This document shows positions 35,148 through 44,115 of a stretch of DNA of 64,000 nucleotides, in pieces. A program made the translations under genes and the position numbers. This stretch comes from Betaproteobacteria bacterium Ga0077532 (GTDB lineage: Bacteria > Pseudomonadota > Gammaproteobacteria > Burkholderiales > Ga0077523). Position 1 is the stretch's first letter; the number at the start of each line of letters is the position of its first letter. The DNA is taken from NCBI GenBank assembly GCA_001464895.1, contig LNEE01000031.1, positions 1 through 64,000 on the forward strand, in the 5' to 3' direction. Below the pieces are notes generated by a model. It had not been told where the DNA came from. It searched no databases and saw nothing but the letters and a program-made list of their open reading frames with translations.

Positions 35148-37448
35148 TTACTTGGTATCGAAGTCGAACACCCCATCCCACGGCGTCGCCGGTGGATGGG
35201 CCCGCAACTGGGCCACACGCTTCAGGTAGGTCGCATACAGGGCATCATCGGGCGCGACTCTCTGGAGGTTCAGCAACTGCAACTCCGCCTTGTCCCACTC
35301 CTGGGCGCGGTAGAACTTCAGCGCCTGCTGGAACAGTTTAAGCCGATCCAGCGTCTCCTTGCGCAGTTCCGCCTGGACTCCGAGCGGCTCGAAGATGGTC
35401 ACCGGTGCATCCTTGCCCTTCACGCGGACCCGATCGAGTTCCCTGTAGACGAGGTCCGGAAGCGCCGCGCGCGTGGCCTCGCCCACCATCATCGACACGC
35501 CGTAGTGTTTCGTGAGGCCTTCGAGTCTTGAGGCGAGGTTCACGGCATCGCCCATGACCGTGTAAGCGACGCGCACCTCGGAGCCCATGTTGCCGACACT
35601 CATCCGACCGGTGTTGATGCCGATGCCGATCTTGAGTGGCGGCCAGCCCCGGGCGATGAATTCGGGCGCCATCTCGGCGAGCCGTTTCTGCATCTCCAGC
35701 CCGGCCATGACGGCATGCCGCGCGTGGTCCGGGTCTTCCAGGGGGGCGCCCCAGAAAGCCATGATGGCGTCACCCATGTACTTGTCGATCGTGCCGCGCT
35801 GCTGGTGGATCACGCGCGTCATCGGCGTCAGGTAGGCGTTCATCAACTGCTGCAGCGCGTTGGGGTCCAGGCCCTCGGAGATCGTCGTGAAGCCTCGAAC
35901 GTCCGAGAAGAGGACGGTCATCTCGCGGCTTTCGCTCTCCATCGAAAAGCGGTCGGGATTCCGGCTCATCTCGTCGACCAGTTCCGGGGGGACGTACTGA
36001 CCGAAGCGCCCGGCGATCTGGGTCTTGGCACGCGACTCCACGAAGTACCCGTACGACATGTTGATCGCGTACAACGCGAGGACCATGAGCAGGCCCGAGG
36101 CGAGGGGCAGCACCAGGTTCACGTACTGCCAGACGGCGAGATTGAGCGCGCTGAGCGCGACGAGCACCACGCCAACCGCGATGGTGGATCGCAGGGGTGT
36201 CAGCAGCGGCAGCCCCACCGCCAGCAGGAGGCCGACGATCCCGACGAGTAGAACTTCCGCGCCGCGAACGTAGGGCGGTCGTTGTTTGATGGTGCCGTCG
36301 AGCATGCCGGCCAGCAGGTTCGCGTGGATCTCGACCCCGGGATACAGCGGCGCCACCGGCGTGGATCGCAGATCCTGCAGGCCGGGGGCCGTCGTGCCCA
36401 CGAGCACGATCCGGTTCTCGAGCGTTGCGGGCGTCACGCGGTCGTGCATGACGTCGGTCGCCGACACATAGGGGAAGCTCCCCTGGGGGCCGCGATAGGG
36501 CACCAGCGCGTTCGCTTCCTCATCGACGGGAACACGCACCGGGTCGGCCTCGACCCATTCCAGGCCCGGATAGTCCTTGTTCAGGAGCGTGTCGGGCGGA
36601 TACCCGGGCGCCACGTTCGGTGATTTGAGCAGCAGGCGGACGATCGCGAGGGCGAGGGGTTCGTAGTAGGCACCGTTGTACTCCGCCAGCACCGGTACGC
36701 GGCGATGCACGCCGTCGGCGTCGGTCGCCGGGGTGAAGTGTCCACCCCCCGCGGCGGCTTCCTGCAGTTCGGGCAGGTTCGCGCCATATCCCTGGAACCT
36801 CGCGAACTGGATGTTGCGTCCCTTGAAGGTCCCAGCCGGCAACACGGGCGGCGGCAGCGTGCCGATGGCGAGGCCCTTGCCATCGATCTGCTGGTTGGAG
36901 AAGTAGTAGCCCATCACGACCGGGCGCCCTCTCAGTCGCTCGGCGAACACGCGGTCGTACTCTAGTCGCGGTGCCAGTTCCTCGAGCGACTTCTGGAACT
37001 GGGCATCGCCGCGGAGTTCGTTCTGGGAGAGATCCCGGAGGACGCGCAGGCCCGAACTGTCGTCCTGTTCCGCGAAGACCACGTCGAATCCGACGACATT
37101 GACCCCATACCGGTCGAACAGTTTGTCGACGAGGAGGGCGAGTCGGTCGCGACGCCAGGGCCACCGTCCTTCCTCGGCGAGGCTCTTCTCATCGATGTCG
37201 ACGATGACGATCCGTGGGTCGACCGTCCGCGGCATCGTGAGGCGCAGGCGCGCATCGTAGGTGAGCGCCTCCATCGTGTGGATGAAGGAGAGATCGAAGA
37301 ATCGCGCCGCGTGGGCGATGAACAGCAGGACGACAACGACGCCGAGCAGCGCTCGCGCGGCGTGCTTCTTCAGGGACGGCGGCACAGCGCTGGCCGGGCG
37401 ATTGAGCGGGCCGCAGAAAAACGCAGGCCCGGCCGCTGGGGGGCGCAT
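35148..37448 (-). CDS. CHASE2 domain adenylate cyclase
   Basis: This ~766-residue membrane protein has an N-terminal anchor (ALLGVVVVLLFIAHAARF), a large extracytoplasmic CHASE2 sensor (~45-370; ERRVD-type start then VIVDIDEKSLAEEGRWPWRRD), three transmembrane helices (~385-460) and a class III cyclase domain (~490-690). Catalytic residues appear complete: metal Asp in VLFSDVRGFT and GDAIMAFWG, purine-contacting Lys and Thr in DKYMGDA and AYTVMGDAVNLASRLE, plus the Asn and Arg of the same segment. The Lys/Thr pair favours ATP. ATG at 37448 was chosen over a GTG seven codons upstream. It sits between the FHA gene and the putative phosphodiesterase. Confidence 0.9.
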   Translation of the reverse strand: MRPPAAGPAFFCGPLNRPASAVPPSLKKHAARALLGVVVVLLFIAHAARFFDLSFIHTMEALTYDARLRLTMPRTVDPRIVIVDIDEKSLAEEGRWPWRRDRLALLVDKLFDRYGVNVVGFDVVFAEQDDSSGLRVLRDLSQNELRGDAQFQKSLEELAPRLEYDRVFAERLRGRPVVMGYYFSNQQIDGKGLAIGTLPPPVLPAGTFKGRNIQFARFQGYGANLPELQEAAAGGGHFTPATDADGVHRRVPVLAEYNGAYYEPLALAIVRLLLKSPNVAPGYPPDTLLNKDYPGLEWVEADPVRVPVDEEANALVPYRGPQGSFPYVSATDVMHDRVTPATLENRIVLVGTTAPGLQDLRSTPVAPLYPGVEIHANLLAGMLDGTIKQRPPYVRGAEVLLVGIVGLLLAVGLPLLTPLRSTIAVGVVLVALSALNLAVWQYVNLVLPLASGLLMVLALYAINMSYGYFVESRAKTQIAGRFGQYVPPELVDEMSRNPDRFSMESESREMTVLFSDVRGFTTISEGLDPNALQQLMNAYLTPMTRVIHQQRGTIDKYMGDAIMAFWGAPLEDPDHARHAVMAGLEMQKRLAEMAPEFIARGWPPLKIGIGINTGRMSVGNMGSEVRVAYTVMGDAVNLASRLEGLTKHYGVSMMVGEATRAALPDLVYRELDRVRVKGKDAPVTIFEPLGVQAELRKETLDRLKLFQQALKFYRAQEWDKAELQLLNLQRVAPDDALYATYLKRVAQLRAHPPATPWDGVFDFDTK

Positions 37449-37486
37449 GTCGGCCGGTTCCGCCTGCACGTGGGTGGCGCGGCGGA

Positions 37487-38329
37487 TCAGGCCACGGGCT
37501 TGTAGAAGAACTCCATCTTCACACCCGCAAGCTCGACGATGTCGTGGTCGTTCAGGATGTGAGCCTGGGCATTCAGCGGCTGGCCGTTGACGACCGGGAC
37601 GGTGGCCCCTTCGACGTGGGTGATGAAGTAACCCTGGGGGCGCTTCGTGATCACGGCCACCTGGACGCCAGGTTTGCCCAATGTCGTGAGCGCCTTCACG
37701 AGCGGTAGTTCGCGCCCGGCGTTCGGGCCGGAGAGAATCTGGATCACGCCCTGCATCGCAGCCGCCGGCGGGACGCCCGGGGCTGTCGTGAGCGTGGTCA
37801 TCGGGCCAGCGCCGGCGGCCGGTGCTGGATTCGTGGCCATCGGGGGCGTCGTCGGCGCCTGCGGTGGGATCGGACGGCTGATCGCCTGCTGCCCCGTATT
37901 GTTGAACTGGGTGTCCACCTGGGTCGACCGGAAGTCCGTCTTCACTCCGGTCTGGGTATCGCCGACCCGCGGCTCGGCCGGCCGCTGGGGGGCGCGGAGC
38001 ACCATGGTCTTCTCGAAGTCCGCGGCACTCGTGCCCGCACCCTGCTCGTTCACGTACTTGACCTTGTACTTGCCGATCTCGACGAGGTCTCCGTTCTGCA
38101 GGAAGTGCTTCTTGATCGGCTGGCCGTTCACCAGCGTCCCGTTCGTGCTGCCGAGGTCCTCGAGGAAGGAGTCGTTCAATATGGTGACGATCGCGGCGTG
38201 CTCGCCACTCACGGCCAGGTTGTCGATCTGGACGTCGTTGTGGGCCTTCCTGCCGATGGTGGTGCGCTCCTTGGTGAGCGCAAACTCCTTCAGCACGACG
38301 CCGTCGAGCGTGAGTATCAACTTGGCCAT
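37487..38329 (-). CDS. Protein with two FHA domains
   Basis: This 280-residue protein has an N-terminal FHA domain (~1-100) with the phospho-threonine-binding residues in TTIGRKAHNDVQID, SGEHAAIV and GSTNGTLVNG. After a Pro/Ala/Thr-rich linker with several Thr (~110-190) a second FHA-like fold follows (~195-280), which keeps VVNGQPLNAQ but lacks the Gly-Arg and Ser-x-x-His residues. The first domain should bind phospho-threonine; the second may be structural. It lies 17 bases after the PP2C gene in the kinase/phosphatase operon, so the neighbouring kinase is its probable partner. It resembles GarA/EspA-type adaptor roles only in concept. Confidence 0.9.
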   Translation of the reverse strand: MAKLILTLDGVVLKEFALTKERTTIGRKAHNDVQIDNLAVSGEHAAIVTILNDSFLEDLGSTNGTLVNGQPIKKHFLQNGDLVEIGKYKVKYVNEQGAGTSAADFEKTMVLRAPQRPAEPRVGDTQTGVKTDFRSTQVDTQFNNTGQQAISRPIPPQAPTTPPMATNPAPAAGAGPMTTLTTAPGVPPAAAMQGVIQILSGPNAGRELPLVKALTTLGKPGVQVAVITKRPQGYFITHVEGATVPVVNGQPLNAQAHILNDHDIVELAGVKMEFFYKPVA

Positions 38330-38346
38330 AGCTTCAGTCCCCGTAT

Positions 38347-39171
38347 TCACTTGAACCACGACAGGACCCGTGAGAGCCAAGTGTCGGTCGCCGGGAAGTC
38401 CCGGACGATCTTCACCAGAATCACGGATATGTTGTCGCGGCCGCCATTGTCGTTGGCCATCTGGACCAACTGATTCGCCGCCAGCGGCAGGTTGGAACCC
38501 ATCGCGTTCAGCGTGAGTTCGATGTCCTCGTCCTCGACCATGTCGTTGAGGCCGTCGGAACAAAGGAGGTAGATATCCCCCGGCTGCGCATCGTATGTGT
38601 GAATCTCCGGCTCCACTTCCGGCTCGATGCCAAGCGCTCGTGTCACCAGGTTCTTGTTCTGGGAGCGGCGCGCCGCTTCCTTGGAAAGCATCCCGCTGTC
38701 GATCTGCTCCTGCAGCAGCGAGTGGTCACGGGTGACCTGATCCAGCCGCTCGTTGCGCATCCGGTAGAGCCGGGAGTCCCCGATGTGGGCGACGGAAACG
38801 CGATTGTCCCGGAAGAGAGCCACCACCAGCGTGGTCCCCATCCCGGCGTACTGAGGCTGGCTGTTGGCGGACTCGAAGATCGAAGTGTTCGTCTTCGTGA
38901 CCACCCCCTTCAGCATCCGCACCGCCTGGAGATCCCCTTCCTCCTGACTGAGTGCGTGCAGATTGGTCTTCGGAATCGCCTGACGCATCTCGGAGGTGAT
39001 GAGCGCCACGGCAATCCCGCTCGCCACCTCGCCGGCATTGTAGCCACCCATGCCGTCGGCGAGTACGGCGAGGCCGACACCGCCATCGGCAGCAATGGCG
39101 TCTTCGTTGTGGGAGCGCACCATTCCGGTATGGGTGGCGCTCGCGATCTCCAGGGCTTTTGCGAGGTTCAT
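38347..39171 (-). CDS. PP2C-type Ser/Thr protein phosphatase
   Basis: This 274-residue protein is a complete PPM phosphatase of the PrpC/Stp1 type. Metal-binding and core motifs are visible: VRSHNEDAIAA, AVLADGMGGYNAGE, GMGTTLVVALF, VAHIGDSRLYRM, LCSDGLNDMVED and GGRDNISVILVKI. No membrane segment. It would remove phosphates placed by the kinase encoded directly upstream, eight bases away. A longer open frame continuing upstream in this reading phase runs inside the kinase gene and is not coding. Confidence 0.93.
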   Translation of the reverse strand: MNLAKALEIASATHTGMVRSHNEDAIAADGGVGLAVLADGMGGYNAGEVASGIAVALITSEMRQAIPKTNLHALSQEEGDLQAVRMLKGVVTKTNTSIFESANSQPQYAGMGTTLVVALFRDNRVSVAHIGDSRLYRMRNERLDQVTRDHSLLQEQIDSGMLSKEAARRSQNKNLVTRALGIEPEVEPEIHTYDAQPGDIYLLCSDGLNDMVEDEDIELTLNAMGSNLPLAANQLVQMANDNGGRDNISVILVKIVRDFPATDTWLSRVLSWFK

Positions 39172-39179
39172 GCGCTGAC

Positions 39180-41723
39180 CTAGAGAGACATGTCGACTTC
39201 GGCGAAACTGCCCGTGCACGCGCGAATCGCCGCGGCCATTTCCTCGCCGGTGGCGAACCGTTCTTCCTTGGTCTTCGCCAGCGCGCGATTGATGATGTCG
39301 GCGAAGCAGTCCGGGAGTCCAGGGTTGATGGTGAGGATGTCGACCGGCGGTTCGTTCGCGATCTTGTACATGAGTTGCGTCATCGTTTCGCCCTGGAATG
39401 GCAGGCTGCCGCACGCGAGTTGATACATCGTGACGCCCAGCGAAAAGATATCCGATTGCCCGTCTATCTTCCTGCCGGCGAGCTGCTCGGGTGACATGAA
39501 GGAAGGTGTGCCGAGGACCATGCCGGTCTTGGTCTTCGAGGAATCCGTGATGCGGGCGATCCCGAAGTCCGTGACCTTCACGGAGTCGGTCGCGGGGTCG
39601 TACATGATGTTCGCCGGTTTGATGTCGCGGTGGACGACGTTCTGGCGGTGAGCGTAGTCGAGAGCCTCGGCGACGCGGGCGATGATGCTCATCGTCTTGG
39701 GTAGCGGCAGCAGCGACGCTGTCTTCGTGTGCGGCGCGAGGTCGCGACCCGTCAGGAACTCCATCGCGATGTAGGCGAGGTCGTGCTCCTCGCCGGCGTC
39801 GTAGATGGTGACGATGTGCGGGTGGTTCAGGCGACCCGCAGTCTCGGCTTCGCGGAAGAACCGTTCCTTCACGTCCTGCAGTTCGTCCGCCTCGAACTCC
39901 TGCGAGAGCGCCATCGTCTTGATCGCCACGACGCGGCCGATCTTGGGGTCCTTGCCGAGGTACACCACGCCCATGGCTCCCTTGCCGAGTTCCTTCTCGA
40001 CCTGGTAGCGGCCGAGCATCGGCTTCTCGACCTGACCTTCGCCCGTGAGCATCGAGGCGTTCGTGCGGCCGCTCGACCCGCCGAGGATGACCGTCTCGGA
40101 CATCTGCTTCGCGCGGGACAGCTTCTGTTCGAGATCGCGGAACTTCGGATTGTGGCCACCCATGTACTCGTACACGGATTGGGCCTTGTTGAACTGGCGC
40201 TTGCGCTCGAAATCGAGTGCGAGGTTGTAGAGGTTGTCCATCAGCATGTCGTCGAGCGGACACTTCCGGAACTTGTCGAAGGCCATGTCGAGCTGGCCCT
40301 GGCCCTGGAAGGCGAGGCCCAGCATGCGGTTGGACTCGGCCGATTCGAGATCCGACTTGGCCTTGCCACGCTCGGTCACCAGGAAACGCTTCGTCGTGAG
40401 GGCGAGGTGGCCGACGATCAGCAGGACGACCGGCGCCATCAGCGGGATCCACATCTGCTGGCTCGTCATGAGGGCGAAGTGCACAACCACCAGCGTCACC
40501 ACGAGGCCTGCCGTGACGATCGCAGCAAGGGCCGCCTTCATCCGGGGAAGCAGCAGGGCGAGATACGCGCCCACGGCCACGAAGAGCCCCAGGGTCACGG
40601 CGATACCCCACGAAGGCGCGACGAAGAAGTTCTCCTCGAGAATGCTCGACACCGAATGCGCCAGGGAGAGCACCGGAGGCATGGCGTTGGAGACTGGCGT
40701 CACCTGGGACGTCCCGACGCCCACGGCGGTTGCGCCGATGAGCACGATCTTGTCGCGGTACTTGTCGAGCGGGATCTTGCCGCTGATCACGTCGTAGAAC
40801 GAATCCACCTGGAAGGCGGGCCTTCCATCGGTGTCCTTGTAGAAGTACGTGTACATCTGCAGCGCCGGATCGGTCTGGATCTCGAGCTTGCCGAGCTGCA
40901 CCCCTTCGCCGAGCCGGATCTGGATGTCCTTGGGCGGCAGATTCAGGCTCCGTGCTGCGACCATCAGGGAAAGGGAAGGGAAGAAGCTGTCGTAGTAGCG
41001 CAGTACGAGCGGCTCGAAGCGGATGCTGCCGTCGACGTCCTGGGAGACGTTCACGTGGCCTACGCCGGCGGCGCCCTTCCCCAGCATCTCGAGGGGGAAG
41101 AGCGCATTGCTGGTGGCTGGCGGGTAGCTGCCCGCACTGACTGCGTCGACGCGGTCCTCGACGTTCGTGAGATTGCTCTTCAGGACGAAATCGGGAAGTG
41201 CCCGATCCGGATTTCCGCGAGGCTCTCCCAGCTGGAAGGCGAGCGGCAGTACCACGTTGCCGGCCGCAGTGATCGATGCGGCCAGCTGGCGGTCGGTGTT
41301 GAGGTTCTGTTCGGCCTCGGCCAGGACCCCCGGCATGGTCCCGAGGGACTCCTTGGTGGCGTCGGGCAGGGCTTGGTACGCCTCGATCAGCTTGTTGACG
41401 TACGCCAGGCCGGGATCGAGCTGCGGCTCCGAGAAAAGCACCGTGTGGGCGACGACCTTTGCCTTGGCCTGTGCCAGCGCATCGATCATCCGGGCATGCA
41501 CATCGCGGGGCCAGGGCCAGCGGCCGATGTTCGCGATGCTTTGTTCGTCGATGGCAATGACCGCGATGCGATCGCTGGGGGCGCCGCCGGTGGCGCGAAG
41601 GCCCACGTCGTAAGCCTTGCGCTCCAGGCCCTGGATCCATTCGCTTTGGACGAACAAAAACATGACGACGGTGATCACCGTCGCCAGAAACCAATCCGAC
41701 TTCCAGATTCCGAGCTTACCCAT
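39180..41723 (-). CDS. CHASE2 domain Ser/Thr protein kinase
   Basis: This 847-residue membrane kinase has an N-terminal helix (FLATVITVVMFLFVQS), an extracytoplasmic CHASE2 sensor (~25-310; ERKAYDVGLRATGG and IAVIAIDEQSIANIGRWPWPRD), three transmembrane helices (~320-420), a helical linker with TPR-like character (~425-560) and a C-terminal kinase domain (~573-830). Kinase motifs are complete: LGKGAMGVVYLG, VVAIKTMA, NVVHRDIKPANIM, VTDFGIARI and GTPSFMSPEQ. CHASE2 is shared with the cyclase three genes down, so both may read the same periplasmic signal. It is the first gene of the tight signalling operon. Confidence 0.93.
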   Translation of the reverse strand: MGKLGIWKSDWFLATVITVVMFLFVQSEWIQGLERKAYDVGLRATGGAPSDRIAVIAIDEQSIANIGRWPWPRDVHARMIDALAQAKAKVVAHTVLFSEPQLDPGLAYVNKLIEAYQALPDATKESLGTMPGVLAEAEQNLNTDRQLAASITAAGNVVLPLAFQLGEPRGNPDRALPDFVLKSNLTNVEDRVDAVSAGSYPPATSNALFPLEMLGKGAAGVGHVNVSQDVDGSIRFEPLVLRYYDSFFPSLSLMVAARSLNLPPKDIQIRLGEGVQLGKLEIQTDPALQMYTYFYKDTDGRPAFQVDSFYDVISGKIPLDKYRDKIVLIGATAVGVGTSQVTPVSNAMPPVLSLAHSVSSILEENFFVAPSWGIAVTLGLFVAVGAYLALLLPRMKAALAAIVTAGLVVTLVVVHFALMTSQQMWIPLMAPVVLLIVGHLALTTKRFLVTERGKAKSDLESAESNRMLGLAFQGQGQLDMAFDKFRKCPLDDMLMDNLYNLALDFERKRQFNKAQSVYEYMGGHNPKFRDLEQKLSRAKQMSETVILGGSSGRTNASMLTGEGQVEKPMLGRYQVEKELGKGAMGVVYLGKDPKIGRVVAIKTMALSQEFEADELQDVKERFFREAETAGRLNHPHIVTIYDAGEEHDLAYIAMEFLTGRDLAPHTKTASLLPLPKTMSIIARVAEALDYAHRQNVVHRDIKPANIMYDPATDSVKVTDFGIARITDSSKTKTGMVLGTPSFMSPEQLAGRKIDGQSDIFSLGVTMYQLACGSLPFQGETMTQLMYKIANEPPVDILTINPGLPDCFADIINRALAKTKEERFATGEEMAAAIRACTGSFAEVDMSL

Positions 41724-41764
41724 CCTGGATGCGCCGCCTTATTTCATTCTCTTTTAGGCAGTTA

Positions 41765-41780
41765 GTCGAAAGACTTCGAC
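41765..41780. promoter_or_regulatory. Inverted repeat upstream of the signalling operon
   Basis: GTCGAA (41765-41770) and TTCGAC (41775-41780) flank four bases, 42 bases upstream of the CHASE2-kinase start, in a locally AT-rich stretch. A related TTCGAAAGTCT lies about 25 bases further upstream. It may be an operator or part of the operon promoter; no convincing -35/-10 pair was found. Confidence 0.35.
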
Positions 41781-41927
41781 ATGTTACGACAATTCATTCG
41801 AAAGTCTATGATTGTTTTCCGAAACACGCCCCGTCAGCCCGTGTGGACGGCCAAGCTTCGGTGGGGGGAAGCGCCGATCGTGCCAGCGGCGGTGGGCGAT
41901 CGGAATTTCGGATCGACGGACGGTGCT

Positions 41928-42224
41928 TCAGGCAGGCGGGAGGCCCTCGACGATCACGACGTCACTCATGGCCGTGCGCTGCCGGATCGCCTTGACCGGG
42001 GCGTACTGGTCCGATTCGTACCATTCCAGTGCGGCTGCCATGGTTTCGAACTCCAGCATCACGAGGCGCTTTGGCTGCCACTGACCTTCCAGGACCTGGA
42101 CGTTGCCGCCGCGTACCCGGTAGCGCCCCCCGGCAGCGGTGATCGTCGGCGCGACGAGTGAGCGGTAGGTTTCGAAGCCCGCGGGGTCCGTGACGTCGAT
42201 GTTCGCTATGAAATAGGCGGGCAT
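41928..42224 (-). CDS. DUF1330 family protein
   Basis: This 98-residue protein is a typical DUF1330 member: a ferredoxin-like dimeric alpha/beta barrel starting PAYFIANIDVTDPAGFETYR, with RYRVRGGNVQVLEGQW and VMLEFETMAAALEWYES in the expected order. The biochemical role of the family is unknown. It has no signal peptide and stands alone between the signalling operon and tpx, on the minus strand. Confidence 0.9.
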   Translation of the reverse strand: MPAYFIANIDVTDPAGFETYRSLVAPTITAAGGRYRVRGGNVQVLEGQWQPKRLVMLEFETMAAALEWYESDQYAPVKAIRQRTAMSDVVIVEGLPPA

Positions 42225-42293
42225 GGGGGTCTTTTCGATGACGTTGGAGTCGGTGTCGGGTGCAGGAGGGGCGCCTGCGTCATGGGGCTTCTG

Positions 42294-42320
42294 CGGCGCC
42301 GCGCACAGAGCGCGGCGCCG
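42294..42320 (-). terminator. Strong GC hairpin downstream of tpx
   Basis: CGGCGCCGCGC and GCGCGGCGCCG form a perfect 11-bp stem with a 5-base loop, about 50 bases past the tpx stop. There is no T-run, so if it ends tpx transcription it does so without the classical U-tract or only protects the 3' end. It might also be a dispersed palindromic repeat. Confidence 0.45.
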
Positions 42321-42368
42321 ATGCGACGGGAGTGCCGGGTGCCCTCGGCAGCGCCCGTCCGATGCGGA

Positions 42369-42869
42369 TCACTTCAGTGCTTGCAACGCCGCGTCGTAGT
42401 CCGGCTCGTCGGCGATCTCGGGAACCAGCTGTGAGTGCAGCACCTTGTTGTTCTCGTCGAGGACGACCACGGCGCGCGCCGTGAGGCCCCGCAGCGGACC
42501 ATCGGTGATGTCGACGCCATACTTCTCGTGGAAACCCTTGTCACGGAACGTCGACAGGGTGACGACATTGGACAGTCCCTCGGCACCGCAGAAGCGGGCC
42601 ATCGCGAACGGCAGGTCGGCCGCGATCACGAGGACGACCGAGTTGCCCATGGAGGACGCTTTCTCGTTGAACACGCGGGTCGACTTCTGGCAGGTCGGCG
42701 TATCCAGGCTCGGCACGATGTTCAGCACCTTTCGCTTGCCGGACCAGGCCGCGAGCGAGACATCGGCGAGATCCTTACCGGCGAGACTGAAATCCGGTGC
42801 TGTGCTGCCGGCGCCGGGAAGCGTGCCTGCAACGGGGACGGGGCTGCCTTTGAGGGTGACAGTGGCCAT
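42369..42869 (-). CDS. tpx: Thiol peroxidase
   Basis: This 166-residue peroxiredoxin matches Tpx in length and motifs: start [18 protein letters not shown], peroxidatic Cys in [14 protein letters not shown], resolving Cys in [12 protein letters not shown], and [13 protein letters not shown] near the end. It reduces hydroperoxides using thioredoxin. A ribosome binding site (AGGAG, nine bases upstream) supports the ATG at 42869; the longer frame upstream is non-coding in appearance. Confidence 0.95.
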   Translation of the reverse strand: MATVTLKGSPVPVAGTLPGAGSTAPDFSLAGKDLADVSLAAWSGKRKVLNIVPSLDTPTCQKSTRVFNEKASSMGNSVVLVIAADLPFAMARFCGAEGLSNVVTLSTFRDKGFHEKYGVDITDGPLRGLTARAVVVLDENNKVLHSQLVPEIADEPDYDAALQALK

Positions 42870-43046
42870 GGATGGGCTCTCCTGGTGGGGTGATTCGGGA
42901 CGGGGAATCCTGGGCGACCGGGACATCGGTGCGCGCAGCGATGTGGAAGCCGGCTGGTGAGTATGCCAAGCGTGCCGCGGTGCGACAACGAACATGGCGG
43001 GAGTTGTCACGGCATGAGGACGACCACGTCGTCCGCAAATTGGGGC

Positions 43047-44105
43047 TCAGCGGTGGAAGAGATAGATGCGATAGCCGGACGCCTCGATGTCGCCGATGTC
43101 CAGCTGCAGGCGCACGTAGAACTCGGCATCCGCACCCAGGCCGACGCCCTTCGCTGGCGGTGGGTCGAGGTACTCATCCGGGCCGAACACCTTGCGTGCG
43201 GTCAGCTTGTCGCGTGCATCCGTCAGGGAAAGCTCCAGCATCGGGTAGGCCTGCGGCATGGGCGCCGAATTCCGAACCGTGGTCGCGAGGACGACCCGGT
43301 TCGGGCGAGACGGATCCAACGCCCGCAGGTCCGAGGTCTCGATAACGAGTCGCTCGGGCAGACGAGGCAGGGGGACGTCGCATCCGACCATGCGGCAGGC
43401 GGCTTCGAGTGTGGGCCTCAGCGCCGGCAATGCCGTGGCGATCGACGTGCGGAACTGGTAGGTGCCCTGACCGGCCAGCACCACCAAGGCGATGGATACG
43501 CCTGCGACGATCGGCCAGCGCTGCCGCTTGACTGGAGGCGGGGGGATCGCCAGCGCGGGCGTCAGCGAGTCGGTCTCGTTCCACCGTTCCGCGCCTGAGG
43601 CGCCGGGCGCTGGTCCGGGTTGTTCGTTTTCGTCCTCGTCTACCCCAGGCCAGCCATCGGCTTCGCCGGGCCTGTCGTTGGCGGGCGCAGCGAACGAATC
43701 GCCTTCCGGCGGCGCGGACGCCGTGATCTCGTCGATGACGAACTGGTCGGCGCCATCGAGCGGTGTTGCGGACGCGGCGGGCTCACCGTCCGTTTCCCCG
43801 AGCCATTCCGGGGGCGCCTCCTGCGCATCCGTACCGGTGGGCGCCTCCTGTGCGTCGCGCGGCTCGGCTTCCGCAACGATCTCAGGCCCGACGTCGAGGT
43901 CGAGCGGTGGGTGGGCCTCTTCAGGGATTTCGATCTGCGGAAGTGGGGCAGGCTCCGGCGGCGGATTCGCGGCGCGCAAGTGCACGAAGGCATCGAACAC
44001 CTGGTGGCAAACCCCGCAGCGCACCTGTCCGCTCGATGACTGCAGCTGCAGCAGTGTCACCCGGAACACGGCTTCGCAGTGCGTGCAGCGGGTGTGCATG
44101 CTCAT
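43047..44105 (-). CDS. Zinc-ribbon and DUF3426 domain membrane protein
   Basis: This 352-residue protein has an N-terminal MJ0042-type zinc ribbon (CTHCEAVFRV and VRCGVCHQVFD, two Cys pairs), a long acidic Pro/Ala/Glu-rich linker (~45-185), one transmembrane helix (~195-215; PIVAGVSIALVVLAGQG) and a C-terminal DUF3426 domain (~225-350). The layout is conserved in betaproteobacteria just downstream of prmA, as here, but the function is unknown. Orientation with the ribbon in the cytosol is expected. Confidence 0.88.
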   Translation of the reverse strand: MSMHTRCTHCEAVFRVTLLQLQSSSGQVRCGVCHQVFDAFVHLRAANPPPEPAPLPQIEIPEEAHPPLDLDVGPEIVAEAEPRDAQEAPTGTDAQEAPPEWLGETDGEPAASATPLDGADQFVIDEITASAPPEGDSFAAPANDRPGEADGWPGVDEDENEQPGPAPGASGAERWNETDSLTPALAIPPPPVKRQRWPIVAGVSIALVVLAGQGTYQFRTSIATALPALRPTLEAACRMVGCDVPLPRLPERLVIETSDLRALDPSRPNRVVLATTVRNSAPMPQAYPMLELSLTDARDKLTARKVFGPDEYLDPPPAKGVGLGADAEFYVRLQLDIGDIEASGYRIYLFHR

Positions 44106-44115
44106 GGCGGAGGTC

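Noticed and set aside
38347..41694. 1115-codon minus-strand frame ending in the PP2C domain
   Set aside because: Only the last 274 codons are PP2C; the rest overlaps the CHASE2-kinase gene in another phase and is Arg/Pro/Gly-rich nonsense.
39729..41765. 678-codon plus-strand frame
   Set aside because: Antisense of the CHASE2-kinase gene; His/Arg/Val-rich shadow translation.
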